Origin: SIG440 sp045631525
GTDB lineage: Bacteria; Bacillota; Clostridia; Monoglobales; Monoglobaceae
DNA length: 64,000 bases
Assembly: GCA_045631525.1 (NCBI GenBank)
Contig: JAZQUY010000013.1
Span: 26,773 to 90,772 of the forward strand
Direction: 5' to 3'
Part shown: positions 1 through 8,564 of the stretch, in pieces
How positions within the stretch are numbered: position 1 is the stretch's first letter
Layout: every line of letters begins with the position of its first letter
Made by a program: the position numbers and the translations under genes
The notes under the pieces: generated by a model
The model's input: the letters and a program-made list of their open reading frames with translations, nothing else
Databases searched by the model: none
Told to the model about the DNA's origin: nothing

Positions 1-1
1 A

Positions 2-358
2 ACAACAGGGGTAAGCAAATCAAACTTTTTGTGGGTCGCTATTTATATATCATTTATCAACTCGTTGCTTGAAGAATTTTTCTTCCGTGGATTTGCATTT
101 TTAACCTTTAAAAGAGTCACCTCAAGAAGTTTTGCATACACATTCAGTAGCATTGTTTTTGCGCTTTATCATATCGCTATGATGATTGGCTGGTTTGGAC
201 TTCCTGTAATAATAATTTCACTTTTGGGACTTTTTATTGGCGGTTTGATTTTTAATAAATTTGATGAGAAAAGCGAAAATATATATTTGTCATGGCTTGT
301 ACATATGTTTGCAAATTTTTCAATAAACACAATAGGATTTATTTTGTTTGCGGCATAA
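2..358 (+). CDS. CPBP family intramembrane metalloprotease (C-terminal part)
   Basis: The reading frame is open to the left edge, so the N-terminus lies outside the window; 118 residues are visible. The three motifs of the CPBP (CAAX protease and bacteriocin-processing) family are present in order: EEFFFRG (metal-binding Glu pair and Arg), FALYH (His in a membrane segment) and HMFAN near the C-terminus. The rest is hydrophobic with at least three membrane segments. Family members are polytopic membrane proteases or immunity-type proteins; the substrate cannot be told. A TTG at 29 could be read as a start, but motif 1 would then lie unusually close to the N-terminus, so truncation by the window edge is preferred. 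Confidence 0.85.
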   Translation, partial: TTGVSKSNFLWVAIYISFINSLLEEFFFRGFAFLTFKRVTSRSFAYTFSSIVFALYHIAMMIGWFGLPVIIISLLGLFIGGLIFNKFDEKSENIYLSWLVHMFANFSINTIGFILFAA

Positions 359-389
359 CTACATAAAAAGATAGAAAAAGGTGATAATT

Positions 390-839
390 ATGGGAACGAA
401 AGCAGAAAAAGCAAAAGAATTATTTGAACAAGGTTATAATTGCTGTCAGGCGGTAATCGGTGCGTTTTGCGAAGAGCTTGGTATGGACTTTGAAACAGCG
501 ATGAAACTTTCCTCATCCTTTGGAGGTGGAATGGGAAGAATGCGTGAAGTATGCGGTGCAGTAAGCGGTCTCTTCATGGCGGCAGGGCTTAAATGCGGAT
601 ATAATCTTCCTGAGGATACTGAAGGTAAGACTAAACATTATAAGCTCATTCAGGAGCTTGCAGAAAGCTTTAAAGAAAAAAACGGCACAATAATATGCCG
701 TGAATTGCTGGGCGAAAATGCAATAGGCGGAACTCACGTTCCAGAAAAAAGAACAGATGAATACTACAAAAAACGACCCTGTAGTGAACTGGTAAAGGAT
801 GCAGCACTTATTTTTGAAGAAATTCTTGAATCTAAATAA
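390..839 (+). CDS. C_GCAxxG_C_C family protein (putative redox protein)
   Basis: A 149-residue protein with the Cys pattern that defines the family: NCCQAV near residue 20, then FGGGMGRMREVCGAVSG around residues 45-65, and later Cys residues in CGYNL, IICREL and PCSEL. Family members are small soluble proteins often found near redox or metal genes in anaerobes; the biochemical role is not established. ATG at 390 is chosen over the in-frame GTG at 381 because the ribosome binding site (AAAAAGG, about 374-380) sits at normal distance only from 390. It lies 31 bases after the CPBP gene on the same strand and may be co-transcribed with it. Confidence 0.82.
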   Translation: MGTKAEKAKELFEQGYNCCQAVIGAFCEELGMDFETAMKLSSSFGGGMGRMREVCGAVSGLFMAAGLKCGYNLPEDTEGKTKHYKLIQELAESFKEKNGTIICRELLGENAIGGTHVPEKRTDEYYKKRPCSELVKDAALIFEEILESK

Positions 840-840
840 A

Positions 841-870
841 AAAACGGATATGCTTTTGCATATCCGTTTT
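841..870. terminator. Bidirectional intrinsic terminator
   Basis: Arms AAAACGGATATGC and GCATATCCGTTTT around a short loop, with T-rich flanks on both strands. It lies between the converging C_GCAxxG_C_C gene and pfkA and probably serves both. Confidence 0.85.
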
Positions 871-883
871 TAAAGTTTTATCT

Positions 884-1984
884 TTATCTACCGAAAGAAA
901 CACCTGTTGCTTCGGCAATCTTGACAAGCTCACCATCTGGGTCAACCGCTTTGTTTGCGCCGATAACATTTTCCAAAGATTCATAGCTCATTGAGTTGCC
1001 GTCCAATGTAACCATGTTACCAAATTTGCCCTGCATAAGAAGTTCAACTGCATACGCGCCATATCTTGTTGACAAAATTCTGTCATTTGCAGTGGGAGAA
1101 CCGCCACGCTGAACGTGTCCGAGAACAGTAGCACGAGCTTCGAGGCCAACCAATTTTTCAAGCTGGTCTGCAACAACCTTTGAAATTCCACCAAGACGAA
1201 TGGGGTCAGGACTGTCCTCAACAACCTTTGAAACAAAGATTTCACCGCCCTTTGGTTTTGCACCTTCAGCAACAACGACAATAGCGTGATTTTTGCCTCT
1301 TTTGATGTTGCTTTTGAGACACTGGGCAACCTTGTTGATGTCATATTCAATTTCAGGAATCAAAATGGCATCAGCAGCACCGCCAATACCCATATGGAGA
1401 GCAAGAAAACCTGCATATCTGCCCATAGCTTCAACGACGATGATACGGCTGTGTGATTCAGCTGTGGTTTTGAGCTTGTCGATAGCATCAACGGCGTTTG
1501 CCACAGCAGTATCAAAGCCAAATGTTGTTTCGGTCGCAGCCAAGTCGTTATCAATAGTTTTGGGAACACCTATAACCTTTACACCCTTACGTGAAAAATC
1601 ACGTCCGCTGGTGAGCGTACCATCACCGCCGATTACGATAAGGGCGTCGATATTGTTATCTTTAAGGTTCTTTACGCCAACATCAGAAACGTCACCATGA
1701 CATATGTTCCCGTTTTCATCCTCATAGGTATAATCAAAAAGATTATCCTTGTTTGAGCTGTAAAGGATTGTACCACCCTTTGAAATAATGTTCTTAACAG
1801 TATCATAGTTTAGGTTTACAAATTCGTCACCACCAAGGTAAAGGCCTTTGTAACCATGCTTGATACCAACGACCTCAAGGCCGTACTTCATTGTTGCTGT
1901 TTTTGTAACGGCACGGATGACGGGATTAAGTCCCGGACAGTCACCGCCGCCTGTCATAACAGCGATTTTTTTGATTTCACTCAT
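884..1984 (-). CDS. pfkA: 6-phosphofructokinase
   Basis: A 366-residue enzyme that phosphorylates fructose 6-phosphate to fructose 1,6-bisphosphate, the committed step of glycolysis. The phosphofructokinase signatures are all present: GGGDCPGLN at residues 12-20, GGDGT in the middle, PKTIDND (catalytic Asp) and GHVQRGGSP. The Gly of GGDG is typical of ATP-using enzymes, while the Lys of PKTIDND is typical of pyrophosphate-using or mixed-clade enzymes. The frame is open 78 codons further upstream, but an AGGAGGT ribosome binding site (complement of 1994-2000) fixes the start at 1984. It is transcribed alone from a promoter in the divergent intergenic region. Confidence 0.93.
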   Translation of the reverse strand: MSEIKKIAVMTGGGDCPGLNPVIRAVTKTATMKYGLEVVGIKHGYKGLYLGGDEFVNLNYDTVKNIISKGGTILYSSNKDNLFDYTYEDENGNICHGDVSDVGVKNLKDNNIDALIVIGGDGTLTSGRDFSRKGVKVIGVPKTIDNDLAATETTFGFDTAVANAVDAIDKLKTTAESHSRIIVVEAMGRYAGFLALHMGIGGAADAILIPEIEYDINKVAQCLKSNIKRGKNHAIVVVAEGAKPKGGEIFVSKVVEDSPDPIRLGGISKVVADQLEKLVGLEARATVLGHVQRGGSPTANDRILSTRYGAYAVELLMQGKFGNMVTLDGNSMSYESLENVIGANKAVDPDGELVKIAEATGVSFGR

Positions 1985-2057
1985 TTTTTGAATACCTCCT
2001 AAATGTATGCATTTTTGCTTGTTAAATAACAAACGAAAAAAATCAAATATTCTCAAC

Positions 2058-2086
2058 ATTATACTATATGATGTAAAATTTTTCAA
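2058..2086 (-). promoter_or_regulatory. pfkA promoter
   Basis: On the minus strand TTGAAA (2081-2086), a 17-base spacer and TATAAT (2058-2063). The leader between it and the gene holds a 14-base palindrome, TTGTTA-AA-TAACAA (2019-2032), which could be an operator. The 306-base gap 1985-2290 otherwise looks non-coding and AT-rich; a TTGACA at about 2123 on the plus strand lacks a convincing -10 partner. Confidence 0.6.
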
Positions 2087-2290
2087 GCAAAAAATGGTTT
2101 TTTCTGTAAACTCGATAAAATTTTGACAAATTACCACTTTAAAATGACAAAAAATGGCTAATTTTCTGAAACAGCAGCTTTGATAATAAATTTTAAATAT
2201 AATTTTTAATTTATTCATACACTGTTCATATTTTAATAGTATTATTTTAAATAGAAACTTGAAAAATATACCGTGCAGGAGGCAGAAAAT

Positions 2291-4153
2291 ATGAATTTGA
2301 AGAACCGGATTGGTGAAATAAAATTCAATAAAAGTTTTTTCACAACCTTTACAAGAAAAAAGATAATAATTCTTGTTGCTATTATTTTATGTATTACACT
2401 TTTAAGTTTCTTCTTGTTCGGAAAAGGAAAAAATGCGGATGTTGCCGATGTTACATATACTGAAGTCCAGGCAGTGATAGGAAACATAACAGAGACCATA
2501 GAGCAGAGCGGTGTTGTTGAGCCCCTTGACAGATATGAAATAACTTCCCTTGTGAAAGGAGAAATTCTTTTTTCACCTTTTGAAGAAGGGGACAGCGTAG
2601 AGGAGGGAGACACTCTTTATCAAATTGATGACGAAGATGCTCAGCTTAATATGGAAAAGGCCCAGATGAATCTCGAAGAAGCCAACGAAAATGTGGCTAG
2701 TCTAAATATTTTTGCACCTGCAAGCGGGAAGCTCTCAAACTTTTCCTTACAGGCAGGTGATAAAGTTAATTCAGGAGTCATCGGAAACATAAAAAATACG
2801 GAAAAACTATCTATTGATATTCCTTTTTCTGTAAGCGACTTCGAAAAAATAAGTATTGGTGACAAAGTAACAGCAACAAGTGCACTTTATATGACAAGCC
2901 TTTCAGGGACAGTTACCCACAAATACACAGCCCCCGCAGATGACAATGGCGACGGAAGTGTTGTGCGCAGTATAGAAATTGAAATTGAAAACCCTGGAGC
3001 ATTGTCTGACGGCACTACATTTGCGGCAACAGTACATACGCGCATTGGGAGTGTAAACTCTGCAGGTTCGGGTGTTATTGACGGAGGAACAACCACTGAC
3101 CTTAGAGCAGAAGTTTCGGGCGAAGTTTTGTATGTCGGTGTAAAAGATGGTGACTATGTAAAAAAAGGTCAACTGATTGCCAAACTTAAAAATAACGCTC
3201 TTGTTAACTCGCAAAAAAGCAGCCAATTGAGCGTTAAGTCAAATCAGAAAACTCTTGATAATTACAATATTACCTCGCCTATCTCAGGCACAGTTATTAC
3301 AAAAAACAGCAAAGCTGGCGATAAAATTGACAGCTCAAATTCACAAACTGTTATGATGGTTGTTGCTGACATGAGCAAAATGAAATTTACCATAAGTGTT
3401 GATGAATTGGATATTGCAGATATACATCTGGGACAAACCGCTAGTGTTGAGGCGGATGCACTTCCAGAAGAAACTTTTGAAGCAAAGGTAACAAATATTG
3501 CAAGCGAAGGTATTTCAAGCGGTGATGGGGTAACAACCTTTGATATTGAGCTTACCATTGATGAACCCGGAAATCTGAAATCAGGAATGAATGTAAATGC
3601 TAACATCCTAATCAACGAGGCATATGATGTGGTGACAATTCCTGAAGACGCACTTATGAATGTGAACGGCTCGACCGCAACTGTTCTTGTAAAAGCAGAC
3701 GGCAAGACTGATAAAAAATCAAAAGAGAAAAATATGGATAGTGCTACTTCGGATGAGGATAGAATGTATCGTCCTGACGGAAACGAATTAGTCGAAAACC
3801 CTGAGCGTTCTGGCGATACAACAAGCAGCGAAATGCCCAATCGCCCTGAAAATCCAAACGGAGACAGAAATAGCAAGCCAGATGCGACCGAAAGGCGGAA
3901 GTCAAACATTCCTGAGGGATGCGAAATGCGACGCATTACCATAGGAATTTCGGATGGAACAAATGTCGAAATTGTTTCAGGGCTTGAGGTAGGCGAAATT
4001 GTTGTTTACATACCAAGCACCGCAGGTACATCTAATCCCTTTGCCCGAATGATGGGTGGAATGATGAGCGGAGGTATGTCAGGCGGAATGATGGGTGGAG
4101 GAATGCCATCTGGCAATCGTTCTTCAGGAAACAGGCCACAGGCAAGCCGTTAA
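2291..4153 (+). CDS. HlyD/MacA-type membrane-fusion adaptor of an ABC exporter
   Basis: A 620-residue adaptor. After a short basic N-terminus there is one membrane segment (about residues 20-42). Biotinyl-lipoyl-like half motifs occur twice: GDSVEEGDTLYQID and APASGKLSNFSLQAGDKV, then again DGDYVKKGQLIAKL and SPISGTVITKNSKAGDKI, so the hairpin region looks duplicated. Beta-barrel modules follow. The C-terminus has an acidic, Pro- and Asn-rich linker and a tail of Met and Gly with little else. The ribosome binding site CAGGAGG (2276-2282) fixes ATG 2291 rather than the GTG at 2273. A MacB-type ATPase and permease follow directly, so this is the extracytoplasmic part of that exporter. The substrate is unknown. 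Confidence 0.85.
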   Translation: MNLKNRIGEIKFNKSFFTTFTRKKIIILVAIILCITLLSFFLFGKGKNADVADVTYTEVQAVIGNITETIEQSGVVEPLDRYEITSLVKGEILFSPFEEGDSVEEGDTLYQIDDEDAQLNMEKAQMNLEEANENVASLNIFAPASGKLSNFSLQAGDKVNSGVIGNIKNTEKLSIDIPFSVSDFEKISIGDKVTATSALYMTSLSGTVTHKYTAPADDNGDGSVVRSIEIEIENPGALSDGTTFAATVHTRIGSVNSAGSGVIDGGTTTDLRAEVSGEVLYVGVKDGDYVKKGQLIAKLKNNALVNSQKSSQLSVKSNQKTLDNYNITSPISGTVITKNSKAGDKIDSSNSQTVMMVVADMSKMKFTISVDELDIADIHLGQTASVEADALPEETFEAKVTNIASEGISSGDGVTTFDIELTIDEPGNLKSGMNVNANILINEAYDVVTIPEDALMNVNGSTATVLVKADGKTDKKSKEKNMDSATSDEDRMYRPDGNELVENPERSGDTTSSEMPNRPENPNGDRNSKPDATERRKSNIPEGCEMRRITIGISDGTNVEIVSGLEVGEIVVYIPSTAGTSNPFARMMGGMMSGGMSGGMMGGGMPSGNRSSGNRPQASR

Positions 4154-4168
4154 AAGGAGAATTTTGAT

Positions 4169-4900
4169 ATGAGAGATGTAATTTCAAACTCAGAATATAT
4201 GATTGAGATTGAAGATATGTACAAAATTTACAAGATGGGTGAGAACGAAGTCAGGGCATTAAATGGAGTTAATCTTAAAATAAAACCTCACGAATTTGTG
4301 GCAATTATTGGGCCGTCAGGTTCAGGAAAATCTACACTTATGAATATGATTGGCTGTCTTGACACACCAACATCGGGGAAATATTACATAGATGGCAACG
4401 ATGCAAGCGGGCTTAAAGACGACGAGCAGGCAGCTATACGCAACAAAAAAATCGGATTTATTTTTCAGCAATATAATCTATTGCCAAAGTTAAATGTTGA
4501 AGAAAATGTTGAACTCCCCTTGATATATGCGGGCATACCTTTGGCAGAGCGAAGAGAAATGACAAAAATAGCACTTGAAAGGGTAGGGCTTTATGACCGC
4601 CGCTTTCACAAACCAACCGAGCTTTCAGGAGGTCAGCAACAAAGAGCGTCTATTGCCCGTGCACTTGCGGCAAGGCCACCGATGATTCTTGCCGATGAGC
4701 CAACGGGTGCGCTTGACTCAAAAACAGGAACCGAGGTTCTTTCTATGCTGAAAGAACTTCATCAGGAGGGCAAAACTGTTGTGCTTATTACCCATGACAA
4801 CAAGATTGCACACGAAGCCGACAGAATAGTAAGAATTATGGATGGTGAAATCGTTTTTGATTCGTCGGTTGACGGCGATAAGTCACAGGTTAACGTGTAA
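4169..4900 (+). CDS. MacB-type ABC transporter, ATP-binding protein
   Basis: A 243-residue ATPase with Walker A GPSGSGKST, Q-loop, signature LSGGQQQR, Walker B MILADEP and the switch His in LITHD. The TGALDSKTG stretch is typical of the LolD/MacB/FtsE class that powers mechanotransmission exporters. AAGGAG precedes ATG 4169. It starts 15 bases after the adaptor and ends 25 bases before the permease, so the three genes form one exporter unit. Confidence 0.92.
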   Translation: MRDVISNSEYMIEIEDMYKIYKMGENEVRALNGVNLKIKPHEFVAIIGPSGSGKSTLMNMIGCLDTPTSGKYYIDGNDASGLKDDEQAAIRNKKIGFIFQQYNLLPKLNVEENVELPLIYAGIPLAERREMTKIALERVGLYDRRFHKPTELSGGQQQRASIARALAARPPMILADEPTGALDSKTGTEVLSMLKELHQEGKTVVLITHDNKIAHEADRIVRIMDGEIVFDSSVDGDKSQVNV

Positions 4901-4925
4901 AAAGGCGGCAGAGGAGTGAATGAAA

Positions 4926-6101
4926 ATGAATTTATCCCAATCCTTTAAAATGGCTGTCAAAAGTATTTCAGCGAGTAAAATGCGGACTTTTTTGACAATG
5001 CTTGGAATAGTAATCGGCGTTTGTGCTGTCATTGTTCTTGTAAGTGTGGTACAAGGCTCAACAGGAAGTATTACCGAGTCCATTGAATCCCTTGGCGCAA
5101 ACAGTATAAACGTAAGGTTTACAGGCAGAAACAGTACAAAATCGGTCAGCTATGACGAAATGGAAGAATTTGGGGAAGAAAACAACGAATACATATCCTA
5201 TGTTGTCCCCAATATGACAGGAAATGGCAGAATAAAATACCAATCATCTAACCTAAATGTTTCAGTTGTGGGCACAACTCCTGATTATCTCACTGTGAAA
5301 AACCGTGATATGGAAGCCGGAAGATTCATAAATGCTATGGATGTTGACAGGCGAAGAAAGGTGGCTGTGCTTGGCAGTTACAATGCAAAAGAGTTGTTTG
5401 GCTTTGAAGATCCAATAAACAAACAGATCAAAATAAACAATGAGCTTTATACAGTGGTCGGGGTTTTGGAGGCAATCTCAGATTCTGAGGAAGGCTCGGA
5501 TGATGATACTCTTATAATTCCATATTCATCAGGACGATTGATTTTTAGAACAAACAAAATACGCTCATATGTTGTATGGGCATCCACAGCGGAAAACGTA
5601 GAAGAAGCAGTCCAAAGAGTTGAAAGCTTTCTGTATTCAAAATTTGGTGACGAAGACGAATACAGTGTCATAAGTGTCGCAAGTATGATGGATACTCTTG
5701 ATGAGATTACTGGAATGATGGCACTTCTTACTGCCGGAATTGCAGGAATTTCACTGGTTGTAGGTGGAATCGGCATTATGAATATAATGCTTGTATCCGT
5801 TACCGAAAGAACCCGTGAAATAGGCATAAGAAAGGCAATCGGGGCTAAGCGTTCAAGCATAATGTCTCAGTTCCTCATTGAAGCGGCACTGGTCAGTGGT
5901 ATGGGCGGGATAATCGGAATTATCCTGTCGTGCTTTGGAACGGTCATTTTGGGAAATGTGATGGGCATCGACGCATTTCCCAGTATATTTGTTATGTTAG
6001 GTGCCTTCTTGTTTTCTGCGATTATTGGAATTTTCTTTGGTTGGGCTCCGGCCAACAAGGCATCAAAGCTCAACCCCATAGATGCGCTCCACGCAGACTA
6101 A
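4926..6101 (+). CDS. MacB/FtsX-type ABC transporter permease
   Basis: A 391-residue permease with the MacB layout: one N-terminal membrane segment (MRTFLTMLGIVIGVCAVIVLVSVV), a large extracytoplasmic MacB-type core domain (about residues 45-265), then three membrane segments forming the FtsX domain, with GGIGIMNIMLVSVTERTREIGIRKAIGAK between the first two. ATG 4926 is preferred to ATG 4920, because GGAG at 4913-4916 is too close to the latter. Together with the adaptor and ATPase it should export a peptide, antimicrobial or lipid-like substrate. Confidence 0.9.
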   Translation: MNLSQSFKMAVKSISASKMRTFLTMLGIVIGVCAVIVLVSVVQGSTGSITESIESLGANSINVRFTGRNSTKSVSYDEMEEFGEENNEYISYVVPNMTGNGRIKYQSSNLNVSVVGTTPDYLTVKNRDMEAGRFINAMDVDRRRKVAVLGSYNAKELFGFEDPINKQIKINNELYTVVGVLEAISDSEEGSDDDTLIIPYSSGRLIFRTNKIRSYVVWASTAENVEEAVQRVESFLYSKFGDEDEYSVISVASMMDTLDEITGMMALLTAGIAGISLVVGGIGIMNIMLVSVTERTREIGIRKAIGAKRSSIMSQFLIEAALVSGMGGIIGIILSCFGTVILGNVMGIDAFPSIFVMLGAFLFSAIIGIFFGWAPANKASKLNPIDALHAD

Positions 6102-6130
6102 AAAATTTCAGAAAGGTACAGGATAAAAAA

Positions 6131-8452
6131 ATGAGAATTTTAAGAAAACTCACAGCTGTTTTATTGGTTTTATCTTTGCTGCTTAGTTTGACAACTTCAT
6201 CGGCGTTTGCATCTTCATACAAAGATGTTGATGACAATGCAAACTACAAGAAGGCGGTTGAGGCTCTAACTACTTATGGAATAGTTTCAGGGTATGCCGG
6301 ATATTTTGAGCCCGATTCCCTTGTCACCCGTGCTGAATTTGCCAAAATGGTCACCTTGGCATCAGGACTTGGTGATGATGCTTTTAGCAACGCGGGAAAA
6401 CGACGCTTTGATGATGTAAATCTCTCTCACTGGGGAAATGGTTATATCAACACAGTGTCGGAAAATAAGCTAATTGTAGGTTATCCTGACGGTCGCTTTA
6501 TGCCTGATAAAAACGTTACTCTTGCTGAGGCTGTAACTGTTCTGCTTAGGGCAATGAACTATACTACTGCTGACCTTGGCGACAACTGGCCATATGCATA
6601 TATGGTGAAAGCAAAAGGTCTTGGACTTACCGACGGTATAAATCTTGGTGATAACGATTTTATACAAAGAGGAAATCTTGCAATAATAATCAATCGTGCA
6701 CTGCAGTCAAAAATGAATGGCTCAAATGAAAAGCTTATCTCAAAGATGGAAATAACTATCACCGATGAGCTGTTGGTTATTGCTACGCGAAATGAAGATA
6801 AAAGTCTTGCATCCGACGAAATTAAAACAGATGCAGGTACATATACCCTTGCTGACATAAACCTAAAAATAGATGCTATGTCAAGGGTTAAGCTTGTGCT
6901 AAACAAGGACAAAAAGGTCATAAATTATACAGATTCTGCAACTTCAGAACGTGTTCTTACAACCGTTGACAGTGTCGTAAACGGAGAGACATATTTTTCA
7001 AACGGCACAAGCACACTAAGTCTTGGAATTTCGGACAACACATCTGTTTATAATGACGGGGCGGTCACAACATACGGAAATTTTAAAGCCTATATTGAAG
7101 ACGGAGCAGCTGTTTCAATCATCTATGACAATAGTGGAGCAGTAAGGTACCTGGTGTTTGGAAATGCAGAGTATACCGAGCCTGTGGCAATAAGAACTGA
7201 TATTTATACTGCCCTCAATTCGGTAGGCGTAAGCGATGACCAGATAAACTCAGCAAAGGTAATAAGAAACGGTTATGCTGCATCACTTTCAGATGTCCAG
7301 ACCTATGATGTTGTTTATTATCTTGCTGACAATTCAACAATTTATGTTTACAGTGACAAGGTTTCGGGCGTTTACAGAGAGGCTTTCCCCAGCAAATCGA
7401 ATGTAACAAGTGTTGAGATTTCAGGCAACATTCTTGAACTTGAGACCCAAAGTGCTGCATACAAGCTCGGTGAAAAATCAGGCAGCTACAAAATTGGTGC
7501 ACGGGTCACAGCTCTTCTTGGTATGAACGGAAAGATTGTTGATGTTGTTGATTTAAATCAAGGGGATATGTCCAATTACGGAGTGCTTCTTTCCTATGGC
7601 ACAGAAATTTCAAACGAAGCCTTTGAAAGCGGAAAGGAGTATAAATATATAACAGTTATGAACGGTGAGGGGAATACCGTCAAATACGTCACAAAGGGCG
7701 ACTTCAGCAAACGCATTGGTGATATAGGAAAGCTTTCTTTTGATGCTGAGGGAAACGCTTCTTTTGGTTCGATTTCATCTTTTAAAACAATAGATGGGAC
7801 AATAGACAAAAATAACCGAAAAATCGGAGACTTGTGGCTTACAAATGATTCTGTAATTATTGAAAGGACTTACGCACCCGATACCAGAACAGGAACAGCC
7901 ACCGCACGGGTAATTGACCTTGAGGATATTTCCGGGTCAGAACTTAAAAAAAGTCAGGTAATTCACGCAGTTACATCAGGTGTTTTCGGTGATATTGCGC
8001 TTTTGTTTGTTGAAAACATCACCCGTGACCAATACACCTATGGAATTTTAACAAATATGAGTGGTAACGTTTCTAACACAAGCTCAAATGCCTCATATAC
8101 GGTTTATTCACAGGGGCAAACAAAAACTTATCAGGCAAGTTTCTACAATTCAATAAGTAGCGGAACACCGGTTGCACTTATACTCTCCGGAAACTCGCTG
8201 GTATCACTTAAAAAGCTTGTAGCTGTATCGGTGGGAGCTTCTGTTAAGGCAATAGATGCTACCCGTGTTAAAGTAGGGGATGATATTTACAGAATAGGTG
8301 ATGATGTTCAGATTCTAAAAAAAGGATATTCGGGCTATACATCAATGTCTGTGTTTGATATCGGGGAGCTTAAGGGCAAAACTGTAAATCTTTATTCGGA
8401 CGCATCTGTTTCTGCAGGCGGACTGATAAGAGTTATAACAGTAAACAATTAA
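6131..8452 (+). CDS. Secreted S-layer homology (SLH) domain protein
   Basis: A 773-residue secreted protein. It begins with a signal peptide (basic start, long Leu/Val core, cleavage near SAFAS, residue 27). Three SLH modules follow: YKDVDDNANY...SGYAGYFEPDSLVTRAEFAKMV, FDDVNLSHWGNGYI...VGYPDGRFMPDKNVTLAEAV and a weaker NWPYAYMVKAK...RGNLAIIINRAL, covering about residues 30-200. SLH modules bind pyruvylated cell-wall polymers. The remaining 570 residues are Ser-, Thr-, Asn- and Val-rich and look beta-structured; I recognise no enzyme motif. It starts 29 bases after the exporter permease with its own AGAAAGG, so it is probably co-transcribed and may be a surface partner of that exporter. The frame is open further upstream into the permease, but the signal peptide fixes the start. 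Confidence 0.85.
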   Translation: MRILRKLTAVLLVLSLLLSLTTSSAFASSYKDVDDNANYKKAVEALTTYGIVSGYAGYFEPDSLVTRAEFAKMVTLASGLGDDAFSNAGKRRFDDVNLSHWGNGYINTVSENKLIVGYPDGRFMPDKNVTLAEAVTVLLRAMNYTTADLGDNWPYAYMVKAKGLGLTDGINLGDNDFIQRGNLAIIINRALQSKMNGSNEKLISKMEITITDELLVIATRNEDKSLASDEIKTDAGTYTLADINLKIDAMSRVKLVLNKDKKVINYTDSATSERVLTTVDSVVNGETYFSNGTSTLSLGISDNTSVYNDGAVTTYGNFKAYIEDGAAVSIIYDNSGAVRYLVFGNAEYTEPVAIRTDIYTALNSVGVSDDQINSAKVIRNGYAASLSDVQTYDVVYYLADNSTIYVYSDKVSGVYREAFPSKSNVTSVEISGNILELETQSAAYKLGEKSGSYKIGARVTALLGMNGKIVDVVDLNQGDMSNYGVLLSYGTEISNEAFESGKEYKYITVMNGEGNTVKYVTKGDFSKRIGDIGKLSFDAEGNASFGSISSFKTIDGTIDKNNRKIGDLWLTNDSVIIERTYAPDTRTGTATARVIDLEDISGSELKKSQVIHAVTSGVFGDIALLFVENITRDQYTYGILTNMSGNVSNTSSNASYTVYSQGQTKTYQASFYNSISSGTPVALILSGNSLVSLKKLVAVSVGASVKAIDATRVKVGDDIYRIGDDVQILKKGYSGYTSMSVFDIGELKGKTVNLYSDASVSAGGLIRVITVNN

Positions 8453-8462
8453 ATATAAAGTC

Positions 8463-8497
8463 AAGGATCGCAGGCTACCTCTTGCGATCCTTGTTTG
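8463..8497 (+). terminator. Intrinsic terminator of the exporter-SLH operon
   Basis: Arms AAGGATCGCA (8463-8472) and TGCGATCCTT (8483-8492) around a 10-base loop, followed by a T-rich stretch. Confidence 0.8.
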
Positions 8498-8526
8498 TTG
8501 ACAAAATTACGTAAATTTGATAATAT
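8498..8526 (+). promoter_or_regulatory. Promoter of the CobW-type operon
   Basis: TTGACA (8498-8503), a 17-base spacer and TAATAT (8521-8526). The spacer contains the palindrome TTACGTAA (8507-8514), a possible operator half. The promoter starts directly after the preceding terminator. Confidence 0.7.
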
Positions 8527-8564
8527 TAAATAACAAATCAAAAGAAAAGAGGACTGATTCTGGT

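Noticed and set aside
2019..2032. Rex-type operator before pfkA (TTGTTA-AA-TAACAA)
   Set aside because: It is shorter than a Rex site as I know it and AT-rich palindromes are common here; kept only as a possible operator.
1985..2218. A 78-residue N-terminal extension of phosphofructokinase
   Set aside because: It contains the promoter and leader, and AGGAGGT fits ATG 1984.
5930..6130. An upstream extension of the SLH protein into the exporter permease
   Set aside because: The open frame continues, but the signal peptide and ribosome binding site place the start at 6131.
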